NCBI RefSeq assembly: GCF_003287975.1
Contig: NZ_QMKQ01000001.1
Coordinates: forward strand, 124,001 to 188,000
From: Arthrobacter sp. AQ5-05
GTDB taxonomy: Bacteria > Actinomycetota > Actinomycetes > Actinomycetales > Micrococcaceae
DNA length: 64,000 nt
Reading direction: 5' to 3'
The notes under the pieces were generated by a model. The model made no database searches. It saw only the letters and a list, made by a program, of their open reading frames with translations, and was not told the DNA's origin. The position numbers were made by a program, and so were the translations under genes. Below, piece by piece: positions 52,092-61,539 of the stretch (the stretch's first letter is position 1; each line of letters begins with the position of its first letter).

Positions 52092-52469
52092 ATGCCACTT
52101 TCCGAGCATGAGCAACGTCTTCTGGAGCAGCTGGAAAAGCAGCTACATGAAGACCATCGCTTCGCGTCGACGATGAAATCCGCGTCGACGGCGGGGAACT
52201 ACTCAACGCGCAATCTTGCCTTGGGTGCTTTGATCGGCATCGTGGGGCTTGGGGTGCTGATCTATGGCGTTTCAAGCCAACTGATCATCGTGGGCGTGTT
52301 GGGATTCATCATCATGTTTGGTGGCGTGTATCTGGCCCTTTCGCGCAAGGGCGGCTCCAAGAAGGGCAGCGTGCCCGGCGCGGGCAAGAACCCCCAGAAA
52401 TCTGGATTCATGAGCGATCTCGAAAACAGGTGGGAACAGCGCAAGCGTGACGAGCACGGTTCCTCGTAG
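52092..52469 (+). CDS. DUF3040 membrane protein
   Basis: A 125-residue protein beginning MPLSEHEQRLLEQLEKQLHE, the hallmark of DUF3040, a family confined to actinobacteria. Two close hydrophobic helices follow (LALGALIGIVGLGVLIYGV and LIIVGVLGFIIMFGGVYLAL), then a basic, polar cytoplasmic tail. Function unknown; the gene lies beside the division cluster in many relatives. AAGGGGAAGAG precedes the ATG. A terminator follows, separating it from mraZ. Confidence 0.9.
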   Translation: MPLSEHEQRLLEQLEKQLHEDHRFASTMKSASTAGNYSTRNLALGALIGIVGLGVLIYGVSSQLIIVGVLGFIIMFGGVYLALSRKGGSKKGSVPGAGKNPQKSGFMSDLENRWEQRKRDEHGSS

Positions 52470-52525
52470 GACACTTCTGACCGGCGGCCCGGAGGCCTGA
52501 CACTCCGCCGCCGCACACTCCAGCC

Positions 52526-52560
52526 AAGGCTCCGCAACATGTGCGGAGCCTTTGCCTTTT
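52526..52560 (+). terminator. Terminator after the DUF3040 gene
   Basis: An 11-bp stem (AAGGCTCCGCA with TGCGGAGCCTT), 5-nt loop, followed by TTTGCCTTTT. Confidence 0.85.
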
Positions 52561-52989
52561 AAGGTCTGGACCCTCCGCTTGCGGGCATGCGGCCCATGCA
52601 GTCGGGATGGACCGCTGGCGCTCGCCCCCGGTCAGTCCCCGGCAGACAAGGCCCGCACCGCTCCGGGCGCGCGACACGGCGACGCGCCGAGTATGCCCAA
52701 TCGCCGTAATTTTTATTCCGGCTGTGGATCCCACACGCGGGCGCGGGCTGCCCAATTCCCTCCACTTGCCCCCACCGCCGCCGGCACCTCCCCCTGCCTT
52801 ACCGCGTCCGCGTTCTGAAGTCCCTTGTGAATCCGCGAATTTCCAGAACCGGTCATGTGCGTCCCGTCACACCTTGCTTTCTGGGAGTTTGGTCTGAATC
52901 CAAATCCCTCCACCTCGGCCACATGCCGGAATGCCGCGGAAAATCAACACTTTTCGTTCTCTTTTCATCTCAGAATGTCGAAATGGTCG
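52561..52989. other. Intergenic region upstream of mraZ
   Basis: About 430 bp with no convincing gene on either strand; open frames here are Pro/Arg-rich and lack ribosome binding sites. The right half (52830-52990) is noticeably AT-richer than the surrounding DNA, as expected near a strong promoter. Confidence 0.5.
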
Positions 52990-53017
52990 TTGACAGTGGA
53001 GGCTTGTGGAGTAAAGT
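52990..53017 (+). promoter_or_regulatory. Promoter of the mraZ division cluster
   Basis: TTGACA (52990-52995), 16-nt spacer, TAAAGT (53012-53017). A perfect -35 and fair -10 box; predicted start near 53024, leader about 50 nt. Confidence 0.7.
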
Positions 53018-53021
53018 GGAG
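52996..53021 (+). promoter_or_regulatory. mraZ: Three GTGGAG boxes, probable MraZ operator
   Basis: GTGGAG occurs at 52996, 53006 and 53016, exactly 10 bp apart, across the promoter spacer and -10 box. MraZ of other bacteria binds three or more direct repeats at 10-bp pitch (TGGGN in Escherichia coli) at its own promoter. Occupancy would block RNA polymerase, so autorepression is inferred. Confidence 0.65.
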
Positions 53022-53074
53022 CGAAATAGAGGGGAATGGGGCAAGTTGCTTCTTTCAACCGGGAGGCGGTCTGT

Positions 53075-53503
53075 GTGTTCCTAGGAACGTATACACCGCG
53101 CCTGGACGAGAAGGGGCGATTAATCCTCCCGGCCAAATATCGTGACGAATTAGCCAATGGTTTGGTTCTGACTCGTGGCCAGGAGCGCTGCATCTACGTC
53201 TTTAGCCAGCGTGAATTCGAGAAGCAGCATGAGCAAATGAGCCAAGCTCCGATCTCCTCACGCCAAGCCAGGGACTATGCGCGTGTTTTCCTCTCCGGTG
53301 CTTCGGACGAATTGCCGGACAAGCAGGGACGGGTCACGATTCCGTCCATGCTTCGTTCATATGCGGGGCTGGACCGTGAGGTCACAGTGATCGGCGCGGG
53401 AAACCGGGTAGAGATTTGGGATTCCACAGCGTGGAATGCCTACCTCGAAGAACAGGAGAATGCGTTCTCCGAAACGGATGACGAAGTACTTCCGGGTTTC
53501 TAG
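53075..53503 (+). CDS. mraZ: Transcriptional regulator MraZ
   Basis: A 142-residue double-swapped-hairpin AbrB-like protein. It opens [20 protein letters not shown]; the second repeat is [19 protein letters not shown]. Both DNA-binding DxKGR/DxQGR motifs are intact. MraZ forms ring-shaped oligomers and represses the division cluster. The GTG at 53075 is chosen from this N-terminus and GGGAGG 8 nt upstream; earlier in-frame starts would cover the leader. Confidence 0.94.
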   Translation: MFLGTYTPRLDEKGRLILPAKYRDELANGLVLTRGQERCIYVFSQREFEKQHEQMSQAPISSRQARDYARVFLSGASDELPDKQGRVTIPSMLRSYAGLDREVTVIGAGNRVEIWDSTAWNAYLEEQENAFSETDDEVLPGF

Positions 53504-53675
53504 GCACCATACGGTGACTGAAAACCGGCCAATGGCTTGGACGAGATCTCCAGCCGCCCGTGCCACGCACATCCTGGCTCCACTTCCCCGGAGCCAGGCT
53601 GGGCAGCAACGGGTCGGAGGGGGATCTGGTCTCAGCCAACAGATGAGGCACATTGCCCACGCGAAAGGGGGAGCG

Positions 53676-54671
53676 GTGAATATCGACGGCAACGCGGAGC
53701 GACCCGCCTCGGAACGCCACGTTCCAGTACTGCTCGATCGATGCGTAGGGCTTTTGGCACCTGGCATCGAAGCCGGAATCGCCGCACGGGGCCGTGCCGT
53801 GGTCGTTGACTGCACCCTGGGGATGGGCGGCCACTCGGAAGCCTTGCTCCGGCGCTTCCCGGATATCCACTTGATCGGCCTTGACCGCGACGAGCAGGCC
53901 TTGGCCCTCGCCGGTGCCCGGTTGGAACCCTTCGCGAACCGCACGGACCTAGTCCATGCGATCTACGACGAAATCGCCGATGTCGTCGAGGACCTTGGGT
54001 TCGACGGAATCGACGGTGTGCTCTTCGACCTCGGGGTTTCCTCCCTGCAGCTCGATGAGCGCGATCGTGGTTTCGCCTATTCCTATGACGCCCCGCTTGA
54101 CATGCGCATGGATACCTCGCGCGGCCCCACGGCGGCAGACATCGTCAACCAGTACAGCGAAACCGAACTCGTGCGCATCATCCGTGCGTGGGGCGAAGAG
54201 AAGTTCGCCGGACGCATCGCCTCGGCAATCGTCGAGGCGCGCAAGGCCAAGCCCTTCAGCACCACCGAGGAACTGGTGACGGCCATCCGGTCGGTCGTCC
54301 CGGCCGCAGCGGCACGCACCGGTGGCCACCCGGCCAAGCGGACCTTCCAGGCGCTTCGCATCGAGGTCAACGAGGAACTGGACGTGCTTGATCGGGCCAT
54401 ACCCGCGGCCATGGGCGCCCTGCATGTCGGGGGACGGGTTGTGGTGATGAGCTACCACTCGCTGGAAGACAAGATCACCAAGCGGCACTTTGCCGCAGGA
54501 TCCAAGTCATCGGCTCCGGCGGGTTTTCCCGTGGAGCTTGAAGAACACAAGGCGCAGTTCAAGGTCCTCACCCGAGGAACCGAGAAGCCAACCGACCAAG
54601 AAATCGCCGAAAACTCACGAGCAGCCTCAGCGAAGCTGCGAGCCGTGGAACGCATCCTGAAGAGGAACTGA
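53676..54671 (+). CDS. rsmH: 16S rRNA (cytosine-1402-N4)-methyltransferase RsmH
   Basis: A 331-residue methyltransferase acting on C1402 in the ribosomal P site. [15 protein letters not shown] opens the domain; [16 protein letters not shown] is the SAM motif; [20 protein letters not shown] and [16 protein letters not shown] are family landmarks, with [17 protein letters not shown] at the end. GTG chosen because AAAGGGGGAG precedes it and homology begins just after; ATG at 53643 is an alternative. 172 nt separate it from mraZ; ftsL follows after 2 nt. Confidence 0.94.
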   Translation: MNIDGNAERPASERHVPVLLDRCVGLLAPGIEAGIAARGRAVVVDCTLGMGGHSEALLRRFPDIHLIGLDRDEQALALAGARLEPFANRTDLVHAIYDEIADVVEDLGFDGIDGVLFDLGVSSLQLDERDRGFAYSYDAPLDMRMDTSRGPTAADIVNQYSETELVRIIRAWGEEKFAGRIASAIVEARKAKPFSTTEELVTAIRSVVPAAAARTGGHPAKRTFQALRIEVNEELDVLDRAIPAAMGALHVGGRVVVMSYHSLEDKITKRHFAAGSKSSAPAGFPVELEEHKAQFKVLTRGTEKPTDQEIAENSRAASAKLRAVERILKRN

Positions 54672-54673
54672 GT

Positions 54674-55417
54674 ATGAGCAACCGGACACCCAACCGCGTA
54701 CGTTCTCGCGTTATCGAGCTACCCGCAACACAGGGTGCCAACGCGCTCAGCCATGCCCCGCAGCCCATACCGGCCTCGCGCCCGGAGGAGTCATCCGCCA
54801 AGCGCCGCACCACCCTCTCGGTGGTGCCCGCGCTCGGGGCCAAGCGGCGGGTTCCGTTCATCGTCTCCATCTTCGTCCTGGTCATCGCCTCGGTCGTGGC
54901 GGTGCTGCTGATCAACGTGTACATCGCCAACGGCCAGTACACCGCGGTGGACCTGCGTGGGCAGGAACGTTCGCTGTCCCAGGAAAACGAGGCCTTGCGC
55001 CAGGAAGCGCTGTACCTGGGATCCCCCCAGGTGGTTGCCAAGAAGGCAGCAGACCTGGGCATGGTCAAGCCCGGCGCACCCGCGGCCATCAACCTGGACA
55101 CCGGCAAGGTCGCCGGGACCGCCACGGCGGCCGAAAAGCCCAGCGCCGAAAACAGGGCCAAGAGCGGGATCCTGCAGACCCCGGCCAAGCCCGCAACCAC
55201 GACCGAGGCCAAGAGCAAGACCGCGGCAACGGACAAGGCCGCCGAACCGGAGGCCAAGGACACCGCCACCGAACCCCCGGTGGCCGCCGAGGTGCCGCCG
55301 AAGTCCACCGTCGCCCGGACCCCGGTGCCGGCAGACGGCTCGCGCCCCGACTTCTCCCCGGCCCAACTCAATGGCGGGACGATCCCCGCACCAAGCCTGA
55401 AGACCCCGGGACAGTAA
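54674..55417 (+). CDS. ftsL: Division protein FtsL-like, with long low-complexity tail
   Basis: A 247-residue bitopic protein: cytoplasmic 1-60, one membrane helix (VPFIVSIFVLVIASVVAVLL), then a short coiled coil (LRGQERSLSQENEALRQEAL, LGSPQVVAKKAADLGMV) typical of FtsL/DivIC, which link FtsQ to FtsW-FtsI. The last 115 residues are Ala/Lys/Thr/Pro-rich, extracytoplasmic and probably disordered. This makes it roughly twice the length of most FtsL proteins. Assigned by position as much as by sequence. Confidence 0.85.
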   Translation: MSNRTPNRVRSRVIELPATQGANALSHAPQPIPASRPEESSAKRRTTLSVVPALGAKRRVPFIVSIFVLVIASVVAVLLINVYIANGQYTAVDLRGQERSLSQENEALRQEALYLGSPQVVAKKAADLGMVKPGAPAAINLDTGKVAGTATAAEKPSAENRAKSGILQTPAKPATTTEAKSKTAATDKAAEPEAKDTATEPPVAAEVPPKSTVARTPVPADGSRPDFSPAQLNGGTIPAPSLKTPGQ

Positions 55418-55492
55418 CACCCGCCCGGAACCGGGGCCGCACCGGGCCCCGATACGCACCACCACGCCCACCCGGTATGAGCTGAGGACCGA

Positions 55493-57322
55493 ATGCCACA
55501 AAAATCCCCAACCACCGGAACGACCCACCTGCGACTGCGCATGGTGGTGGTGCTCTCCCTGGTGTTGCTGCTGCTCACCGGCGGACGGCTGTTCTTTGTC
55601 CAGTCGCTCAACGCCAAGGCAGTGGCCGCCGAAGCGGTGGACAATCGCACCCGCTTCCAGGAAACGCAACCCAGGCGCGGGCAAATTCTGGATTCCAAGG
55701 GCACGATCCTGGCCACCAGCGTAGATCGCTACGACCTGGTCATCGACCAGCGAAAGGTCGATGCCGACAAGCCCATCGTGCGCAAGAAGCTCTCCGGAGG
55801 CACCACCCGGGAATCGGTGGGCATCGAGCAGGCCGTGGGCGAGCTGGCACAGATCCTTGACCAGGACGTCGACACCGTGCGCACCGCGATCGTGGGCGAT
55901 CCGGGGGCGAAGAAGAACGCCTACTCCGTGGTGGCCAAGGGAGTGACCCCCGAGGTCCGCAACTCGGTCATGGAACTGCGCATCCCCACGCTGACCGGAC
56001 AGCTGCGCAGCGAGCGCCAGTACCCCAACGGGGTGGTGGCCGGACCCCTGCTCGGCTTCGTGATGAACACCGACGACCAGCAATCGCTCAAGGGCGCCGA
56101 GGGCCTGGAAATGAGCCAGGACAAGCGCCTGACCGGCACCGCCGGAACGCGGACCTACGAGGTCGGCGCCGACGGCGTGCGGATCCCGGTTGCCGAGACC
56201 ACCGAGGTTCCCGCGGTCGACGGGCAGGACGTGAAACTGACCCTGGACGCGGACATCAACTTCATCGCCCAGGAAGAGGCGCTGAAGAAGCAAAAGCAGT
56301 TCAACGCCGAATGGGTCTCGGTGATCGTCAGCGAGGTCAAGACCGGACGGCTGATCGCCATCGGCGACTCCAACCAGCTTGACCCCAACGACCCCAGCGC
56401 CACAGAGGCCACGTTCCGCCGCTCGGCCTCCATCACCCAGGCCTTCGAGCCGGGATCCACCGGCAAGGTGCCGACCTTCGCCGCGGCCATCGAGGAGGGT
56501 GTGGTCAAGCCCACCGACGCCTTCAAGGTCCCCAACGCGTACACCATCAACAAGGAAACCATCAACGACTCGTTGAAGCACTCCACCTACGACATGACCG
56601 CAGCGGGCATCTTCGCCCGCTCGTACAACACCGGCACGGTCATGATCGGCAACAAGATGAGCAACGAGACCCGCTACAAGTACATGAAGAAGTTCGGGCT
56701 CGGCAAGGCCATCAACATCGGCCTGTCCGGGGCCAGCCAGGGCATCCTGGCCAAGCCGCAGGACTGGGAGCGGCGCCAGCAGTACGCGACCATGTTCGGC
56801 CAGGCCTACACCCAGACCGCGCTGCACACCGCCCAGATCACCCAGGCCGTCGCCAACGGCGGGGTGCGCATCGACCCCACGCTGATCGATTCCTACATCA
56901 ACCCCGACGGCACCATCGAGAAGCCCGCGGCGCCCAAGTCCGAACGCGTCGTTTCCGCGAAGACCTCCAAGGAGATGCTGCGCATGATGGAGACTGTGGT
57001 TTTGGAGGGAACGGGCACTAAGATGGCTGTGTCCGGTTACCGCGTCGGCGGCAAGTCGGGCACCGGCCAGGCCGCCGGACCAAACGGCGGCTACGACGGC
57101 TACACCAACTCGTTCGCCGGGGTAGCCCCGCTGGACGACCCCCAGATCGCCGTCGTGGTCACCATGTACCGCCCCAAGGGAGACTGGAAGTCCTGGTCCG
57201 TGGGTGACACCTTCAGCGAAGTCATGGGCAAGACCCTGAACGCCTACAACGTTCCGCCGAGCAATTCGAAGCCCAACGGGTACGACGTGTTCATCGGATC
57301 CGAACAAAAGAAATCCTGGTAA
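55493..57322 (+). CDS. ftsI: Septal penicillin-binding protein 3, FtsI/PbpB
   Basis: A 609-residue class-B transpeptidase that cross-links septal peptidoglycan with FtsW. Short cytoplasmic start, one helix (MVVVLSLVLLLLTGGRLFFV), dimerisation domain opening TRFQETQPRRGQILDSKG, then the transpeptidase: active Ser322-Thr-Gly-Lys325, SxN as Ser377-Tyr-Asn, KSG at Lys521. No PASTA domains. Stop and murE start overlap by 1 nt (TAATG). Confidence 0.95.
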   Translation: MPQKSPTTGTTHLRLRMVVVLSLVLLLLTGGRLFFVQSLNAKAVAAEAVDNRTRFQETQPRRGQILDSKGTILATSVDRYDLVIDQRKVDADKPIVRKKLSGGTTRESVGIEQAVGELAQILDQDVDTVRTAIVGDPGAKKNAYSVVAKGVTPEVRNSVMELRIPTLTGQLRSERQYPNGVVAGPLLGFVMNTDDQQSLKGAEGLEMSQDKRLTGTAGTRTYEVGADGVRIPVAETTEVPAVDGQDVKLTLDADINFIAQEEALKKQKQFNAEWVSVIVSEVKTGRLIAIGDSNQLDPNDPSATEATFRRSASITQAFEPGSTGKVPTFAAAIEEGVVKPTDAFKVPNAYTINKETINDSLKHSTYDMTAAGIFARSYNTGTVMIGNKMSNETRYKYMKKFGLGKAINIGLSGASQGILAKPQDWERRQQYATMFGQAYTQTALHTAQITQAVANGGVRIDPTLIDSYINPDGTIEKPAAPKSERVVSAKTSKEMLRMMETVVLEGTGTKMAVSGYRVGGKSGTGQAAGPNGGYDGYTNSFAGVAPLDDPQIAVVVTMYRPKGDWKSWSVGDTFSEVMGKTLNAYNVPPSNSKPNGYDVFIGSEQKKSW

Positions 57323-58950
57323 TGCCTGAAGCCCTCACACCCCGCGCGGCGGAAGCGCTGCTGCGTCCGCTGAAAAAACGCACCACCACCCTGCGAGCCA
57401 TGCTCGAATACCTGCATGAAACCGGGCGGGGTGCAAACATCATCGGAAACGGCGAGGCGAAGGTCACCGGCATCTGCCTGGACTCCCGCGCCGTGCTGCC
57501 CGGGGACCTCTACGTCGCCGTGCCCGGGGCCCGCTTCCACGGGGCGCAATTTGCCGCCGCCGCCGCGCAGGCCGGTGCCGCCGCGGTCCTCACCGACATC
57601 GAGGGCGAAGCCGCCGCCTCGGCGTTGGGCCTGCCGGTGCTGCTGGCCGGGGATGTGCGCGAGGTCGTCGGGGAACTGGCCGCGCTCGTCTACGGGACCG
57701 ACGAGGACTGTCCCGAGCTGTTCGGGCTGACCGGAACCAACGGGAAGACCACCACCAGCTACATGATCCGCTCGGTGCTCCGGGCACTGGGCCGGGAAAC
57801 CGGACTGGTGGGCACCATCGAGATATCCGCCGGGCAGACCCCGATCCCCAGCATCCTCACCACCCCCGAGGCCCCGCAGCTGCACGGCCTGATGGCCCGC
57901 ATGCGGGAACTGGGAGTCACCTCCGCCACCATGGAGGTTTCCTCCCATTCCCTGTCCTACCGGCGGGTCGACGGCCTGCGCTTCGCGGTCTCCGGCTTCA
58001 CCAACCTCACCCAGGACCACCTGGATCTGCATGGCAGCATGCAGGAATACTTTGCGACCAAGGCCGCGCTCTTCGACCTGGAACGCAGCGACCTGGCTGT
58101 TCTCACCGTGGATGACGAGTGGGGGCGTGCCATGGCCGCCCAGGCCACGGCCGAGGTCTGGACCCTGGCCACCACCGGCACCGGCACCGACGCGGACTGG
58201 GTCGTGGTCAACGTGCTCCCGGCCGGCCTGGGGCACCGCTTCGAGCTGCACGGCCCCGAGGAACAGGTGATCACCGCGGTCACCGGCCTGCCGGGGGACT
58301 TCAACGTCTCCAACGCCGCATTGGCCGTGGTGATGGTCCTGGCCTCCGGGGTCGAATTGGGGCAGCTGCAGGCAGCCCTGGATGCCGCCAACCCGCTGAC
58401 CGTCCAGGTGCCCGGCCGGATGCAGGTCATCGCCGAATCCCCGGCCGCAATCGTCGACTTTGCCCACAACCCCGACGCCCTGGCCAGGGCCCTGGGATCG
58501 GTGCGCTCCACCGAACCAGGTTCCAAGGTCATCGTGGTCTTCGGGGCCACCGGCGAACGCGACGCGACCAAGCGCCCGATCATGGGCGCAGTGGCCGCCA
58601 GACACGCGGACGTGGTCATTGTCACTGACGACGACCCGCACTCCGAGGACCCGGCCCGGATCCGCGAAGCGGTGGCCGCCGGCGCGCGGGCCGAGATCCT
58701 CGCCAACGGGCTTGGATCCGAGGTCCACGAGATCCATCCGCGGGCGGCCGCAATTGCCGCCGCGGCGGCGATGGCGGGGATACACGACACCATTCTGGTC
58801 GCCGGACGCGGCCACGAGGTCTTCCAGGAAGTCATGGGCGTGAACCTGGAACTCGACGACCGGCGGGAGCTGCGCCGGGCATTGCTCGCCAACGGCTTCC
58901 ACCCCCTGGAACCGGCTTCCGATTCCTTCGATCCCGCGGATGAAGGGTAA
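57322..58950 (+). CDS. murE: UDP-MurNAc-tripeptide synthetase MurE (lysine-type motif)
   Basis: A 542-residue Mur ligase adding the third amino acid to UDP-MurNAc-Ala-Glu. P-loop GLTGTNGKTTTSY, LTTPEAPQLHGLMARM, MEVSSHSLSYRRVDG and the ligase segment DFAHNPDALARAL are intact. Enzymes adding meso-diaminopimelate carry DNPR; here residues 437-440 read DDPH within VTDDDPHSEDPARI, so diaminopimelate specificity is unlikely and L-lysine (or ornithine) is inferred, as in Micrococcaceae. Confidence 0.94.
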   Translation: MPEALTPRAAEALLRPLKKRTTTLRAMLEYLHETGRGANIIGNGEAKVTGICLDSRAVLPGDLYVAVPGARFHGAQFAAAAAQAGAAAVLTDIEGEAAASALGLPVLLAGDVREVVGELAALVYGTDEDCPELFGLTGTNGKTTTSYMIRSVLRALGRETGLVGTIEISAGQTPIPSILTTPEAPQLHGLMARMRELGVTSATMEVSSHSLSYRRVDGLRFAVSGFTNLTQDHLDLHGSMQEYFATKAALFDLERSDLAVLTVDDEWGRAMAAQATAEVWTLATTGTGTDADWVVVNVLPAGLGHRFELHGPEEQVITAVTGLPGDFNVSNAALAVVMVLASGVELGQLQAALDAANPLTVQVPGRMQVIAESPAAIVDFAHNPDALARALGSVRSTEPGSKVIVVFGATGERDATKRPIMGAVAARHADVVIVTDDDPHSEDPARIREAVAAGARAEILANGLGSEVHEIHPRAAAIAAAAAMAGIHDTILVAGRGHEVFQEVMGVNLELDDRRELRRALLANGFHPLEPASDSFDPADEG

Positions 58951-58963
58951 AGTCCTACTTGCC

Positions 58964-60439
58964 ATGATTGAACTACTTTCCGCCGAAATCGCCGAAATCA
59001 CCGGCGGGCGACTCACCTCCTCGGCCAGCGCCGACACACCCGTCCTCGGGGTCGACACCGACTCGCGTGCCTGTGAAACCGGATGGCTCTTCGTGGCCAA
59101 GCCGGGGGAGTCCTCCGACGGACACCACTTCATCGACGCCGCCCTCAAGCAGGGTGCGGTGCTGGCCCTGGCCGAGCGCGAAACCTTCGGGCCGGACGGC
59201 ACCGTCCACCCGGCGATCATCGTCCCCGACGCCGTGCTGGCCATGGGACGGATCGCCGCGGCCATCGTGGCACGCCTCAGGGCCGCCAACGGGCTGCGCG
59301 TGGTGGGCATCACCGGTTCGGCCGGCAAGACCACCACCAAGGACCTGCTCGCCGCGCTGCTGGGCGAACTCGGACCGACCGTTGCCCCGGTGGGCTCCTA
59401 CAACGGCGAGGTCGGCGTCCCGCTGACCGTCTTCCGGGCCACCGCCGAAACCAGGTACCTGATCGTGGAGATGGGTGCCACCGGCATCGGCCACATCACC
59501 TACCTCACCGACATGGTCCACCCCGAGGTCGGGGTCGTCCTGGGCGTCGGCTCGGCCCACGCCGGGGAATTCGGCGGAGTCGAGAACATCGCCAAGGCCA
59601 AGGGCGAAATGGTCGAGGCACTGCCAGCCACCGGGCTCGCGGTGCTGAACCACGACGACAACCTGGTCGCGGCCATGCACACCCGCACCACCGCGCCGGT
59701 GCTGCCCTTCGGGGTCCAGCGGAGCGCGCAGGACGCCGCCGGCGTCTGGGCCCGGGACCTTGAGGTCGACGAACACGGCCACCCCGTCTTCACCCTCGTG
59801 GCCGCCGATGCCACCGAGCACCCGATCGCCTCCGGGCTCATCGGGCGCCACCACGTGGCCAACCTGCTTGCCGCCGCGGCCGTGGCCGAATACCTTGGCC
59901 TGGCCCCGGCGAGGATCGCCGCGGTGTTGCAGGGCCTGGGCCCGACCAGCCGCTGGCGCATGGAACGCATCGAACGCCCCGACGGGGTGAGCATCATCAA
60001 CGACGCCTACAACGCCAACCCGGACTCCATGCGTGCCGCCCTGGTCACCCTGGCCGAACTCGGCCTGCCCAACGCGGCCGGCCAGGCCCGCCGCACCTGG
60101 GCGGTACTGGGGGAGATGCTCGAACTGGGCTCCGACTCCATCCACGAACACGATCTCCTGGGCCGCGCCGCGGTGCGCATGAACATCAAGAAACTCCTGG
60201 TCGTGGGAATCGGCGCCAAGGCGGCCTACAACTCCGCCGTGCTCGAGGGCAGCTGGGGCGACGAGGCGTACTACGCCGAGGACGCCAAGGCCGCCACCCG
60301 CATCCTGAACGAAAACCTGCTCCCGGGGGACATCGTGCTGTTCAAGTCCTCCAACGGCGCGGGCCTGCGGCACCTGGGCGACCAGATTGCCGGAACCAAC
60401 AACGGCGCACCCGCCGCAAAGGAGGGCACCGCACTGTGA
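58964..60439 (+). CDS. murF: UDP-MurNAc-tripeptide-D-Ala-D-Ala ligase MurF
   Basis: A 491-residue ligase adding D-Ala-D-Ala to complete the pentapeptide precursor. Opens MIELLSAEIAEITGG, the family start; P-loop VVGITGSAGKTTTKDLLAAL; VGSYNGEVGVPLTVF, IVEMGATGIGHI, and INDAYNANPDSMRAAL are intact. ATG at 58964 chosen on homology; 58940 is an in-frame alternative overlapping murE. The stop overlaps the mraY GTG by 4 nt. Confidence 0.95.
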   Translation: MIELLSAEIAEITGGRLTSSASADTPVLGVDTDSRACETGWLFVAKPGESSDGHHFIDAALKQGAVLALAERETFGPDGTVHPAIIVPDAVLAMGRIAAAIVARLRAANGLRVVGITGSAGKTTTKDLLAALLGELGPTVAPVGSYNGEVGVPLTVFRATAETRYLIVEMGATGIGHITYLTDMVHPEVGVVLGVGSAHAGEFGGVENIAKAKGEMVEALPATGLAVLNHDDNLVAAMHTRTTAPVLPFGVQRSAQDAAGVWARDLEVDEHGHPVFTLVAADATEHPIASGLIGRHHVANLLAAAAVAEYLGLAPARIAAVLQGLGPTSRWRMERIERPDGVSIINDAYNANPDSMRAALVTLAELGLPNAAGQARRTWAVLGEMLELGSDSIHEHDLLGRAAVRMNIKKLLVVGIGAKAAYNSAVLEGSWGDEAYYAEDAKAATRILNENLLPGDIVLFKSSNGAGLRHLGDQIAGTNNGAPAAKEGTAL

Positions 60440-61539
60440 TTGCTCTAATCATGGGATCAGGCATCGCCTTGATCTTCACGATGGTCACCATGCCATTGTT
60501 CATCCGCATGCTCAAGCGCCGGCAATACGGCCAGGTGGTCCGCGACGACGGACCGACCTCGCACGCCACCAAGTCCGGCACCCCCACCATGGGCGGGGTC
60601 GTGATCATCGCCGCGGTGGTCCTCAGCTACTTCGCCACCCACGGTCTGCTGTCCCTGATGGGCCGGCCCTCGTCGGGGGTGACTTCCAGCGGGCTGCTGC
60701 TGCTGCTGCTCTTTGGCGGGATGGGCGTGGTCGGGTTCCTCGACGACTTCATCAAGATCGCCAAGAAACGCTCGCTGGGCCTGCGTGCCTGGGAAAAGAT
60801 CGTGCTCCAGGCGGCAGTGGGCATCGGCTTCGCCGTGCTGGCGCTGAACTTCCCCAACGAGAAGGGGCTGACCCCGGCCTCGACCGCGATCTCCTTCCTG
60901 CGCGACACCAATATCGATCTGGCCTTCGCCGGCCCGGTCCTGGGGCTGGTGCTGTTCGTGGTCTGGTCCAACCTGATCGTCACCGCCGCCACCAACGGCG
61001 TGAACCTCACCGACGGCCTGGACGGGCTGGCCACCGGCGTGTCCATCATGGTCTTCGGCGCGTACACCATCATCGGGATCTGGCAGCAGAACCAGGCCTG
61101 TGCCCTGCACGAGGCAGCCAACGTCTGCTACACCGTGCGCGACCCCATGGACCTGGCACTGCTCGGCGCGATCCTCTGCGGCGCGTTGATCGGGTTCCTC
61201 TGGTGGAACGCGAAGCCGGCAAAGATCTTCATGGGCGACACCGGGTCGCTGGCCATCGGCGGCGCCGTGGCGGCCTTCGCCATCCTCTCCCGCACCCAGG
61301 TCCTGCTGGTCGTGCTGGCCGGGCTGTTCGTGATGGTCACCCTCTCGGTGATCATCCAGGTCGGGTTCTTCAAGCTCTCGGGCGGCAAGCGCGTGTTCAA
61401 GATGGCGCCGCTGCAGCACCACTTCGAGCTCTCCGGCTGGGCCGAGGAGAACGTGGTGGTCCGCTTCTGGATCCTCGGCGGGCTCTTCGTGGCCGCCGGA
61501 CTGGGCATCTTCTACTCCGAATGGGTCGTTGGACTGTGA
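60436..61539 (+). CDS. mraY: Phospho-MurNAc-pentapeptide transferase MraY
   Basis: A 367-residue membrane enzyme with about ten helices that loads the precursor onto undecaprenyl phosphate (lipid I). Seen: TKSGTPTMGGVVIIAAVVLS, GFLDDFIKIAKKRSLGLRAW (Asp-rich catalytic loop), NGVNLTDGLDGLATG, NAKPAKIFMGDTGSLAIGG and LQHHFELSGWAEENVV with the HHxE motif. GTG start within the murF stop (GTGA); stop likewise overlaps murD. Confidence 0.96.
   Translation: MIALIMGSGIALIFTMVTMPLFIRMLKRRQYGQVVRDDGPTSHATKSGTPTMGGVVIIAAVVLSYFATHGLLSLMGRPSSGVTSSGLLLLLLFGGMGVVGFLDDFIKIAKKRSLGLRAWEKIVLQAAVGIGFAVLALNFPNEKGLTPASTAISFLRDTNIDLAFAGPVLGLVLFVVWSNLIVTAATNGVNLTDGLDGLATGVSIMVFGAYTIIGIWQQNQACALHEAANVCYTVRDPMDLALLGAILCGALIGFLWWNAKPAKIFMGDTGSLAIGGAVAAFAILSRTQVLLVVLAGLFVMVTLSVIIQVGFFKLSGGKRVFKMAPLQHHFELSGWAEENVVVRFWILGGLFVAAGLGIFYSEWVVGL

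Noticed and set aside
52541-52897. 118-codon frame upstream of mraZ
   Set aside because: Starts inside a terminator hairpin, lacks a ribosome binding site and is Pro/Arg-rich.
53036-53074. Upstream ATG for mraZ
   Set aside because: The MraZ family starts at FLGTYTP; GTG at 53075 has GGGAGG in place.
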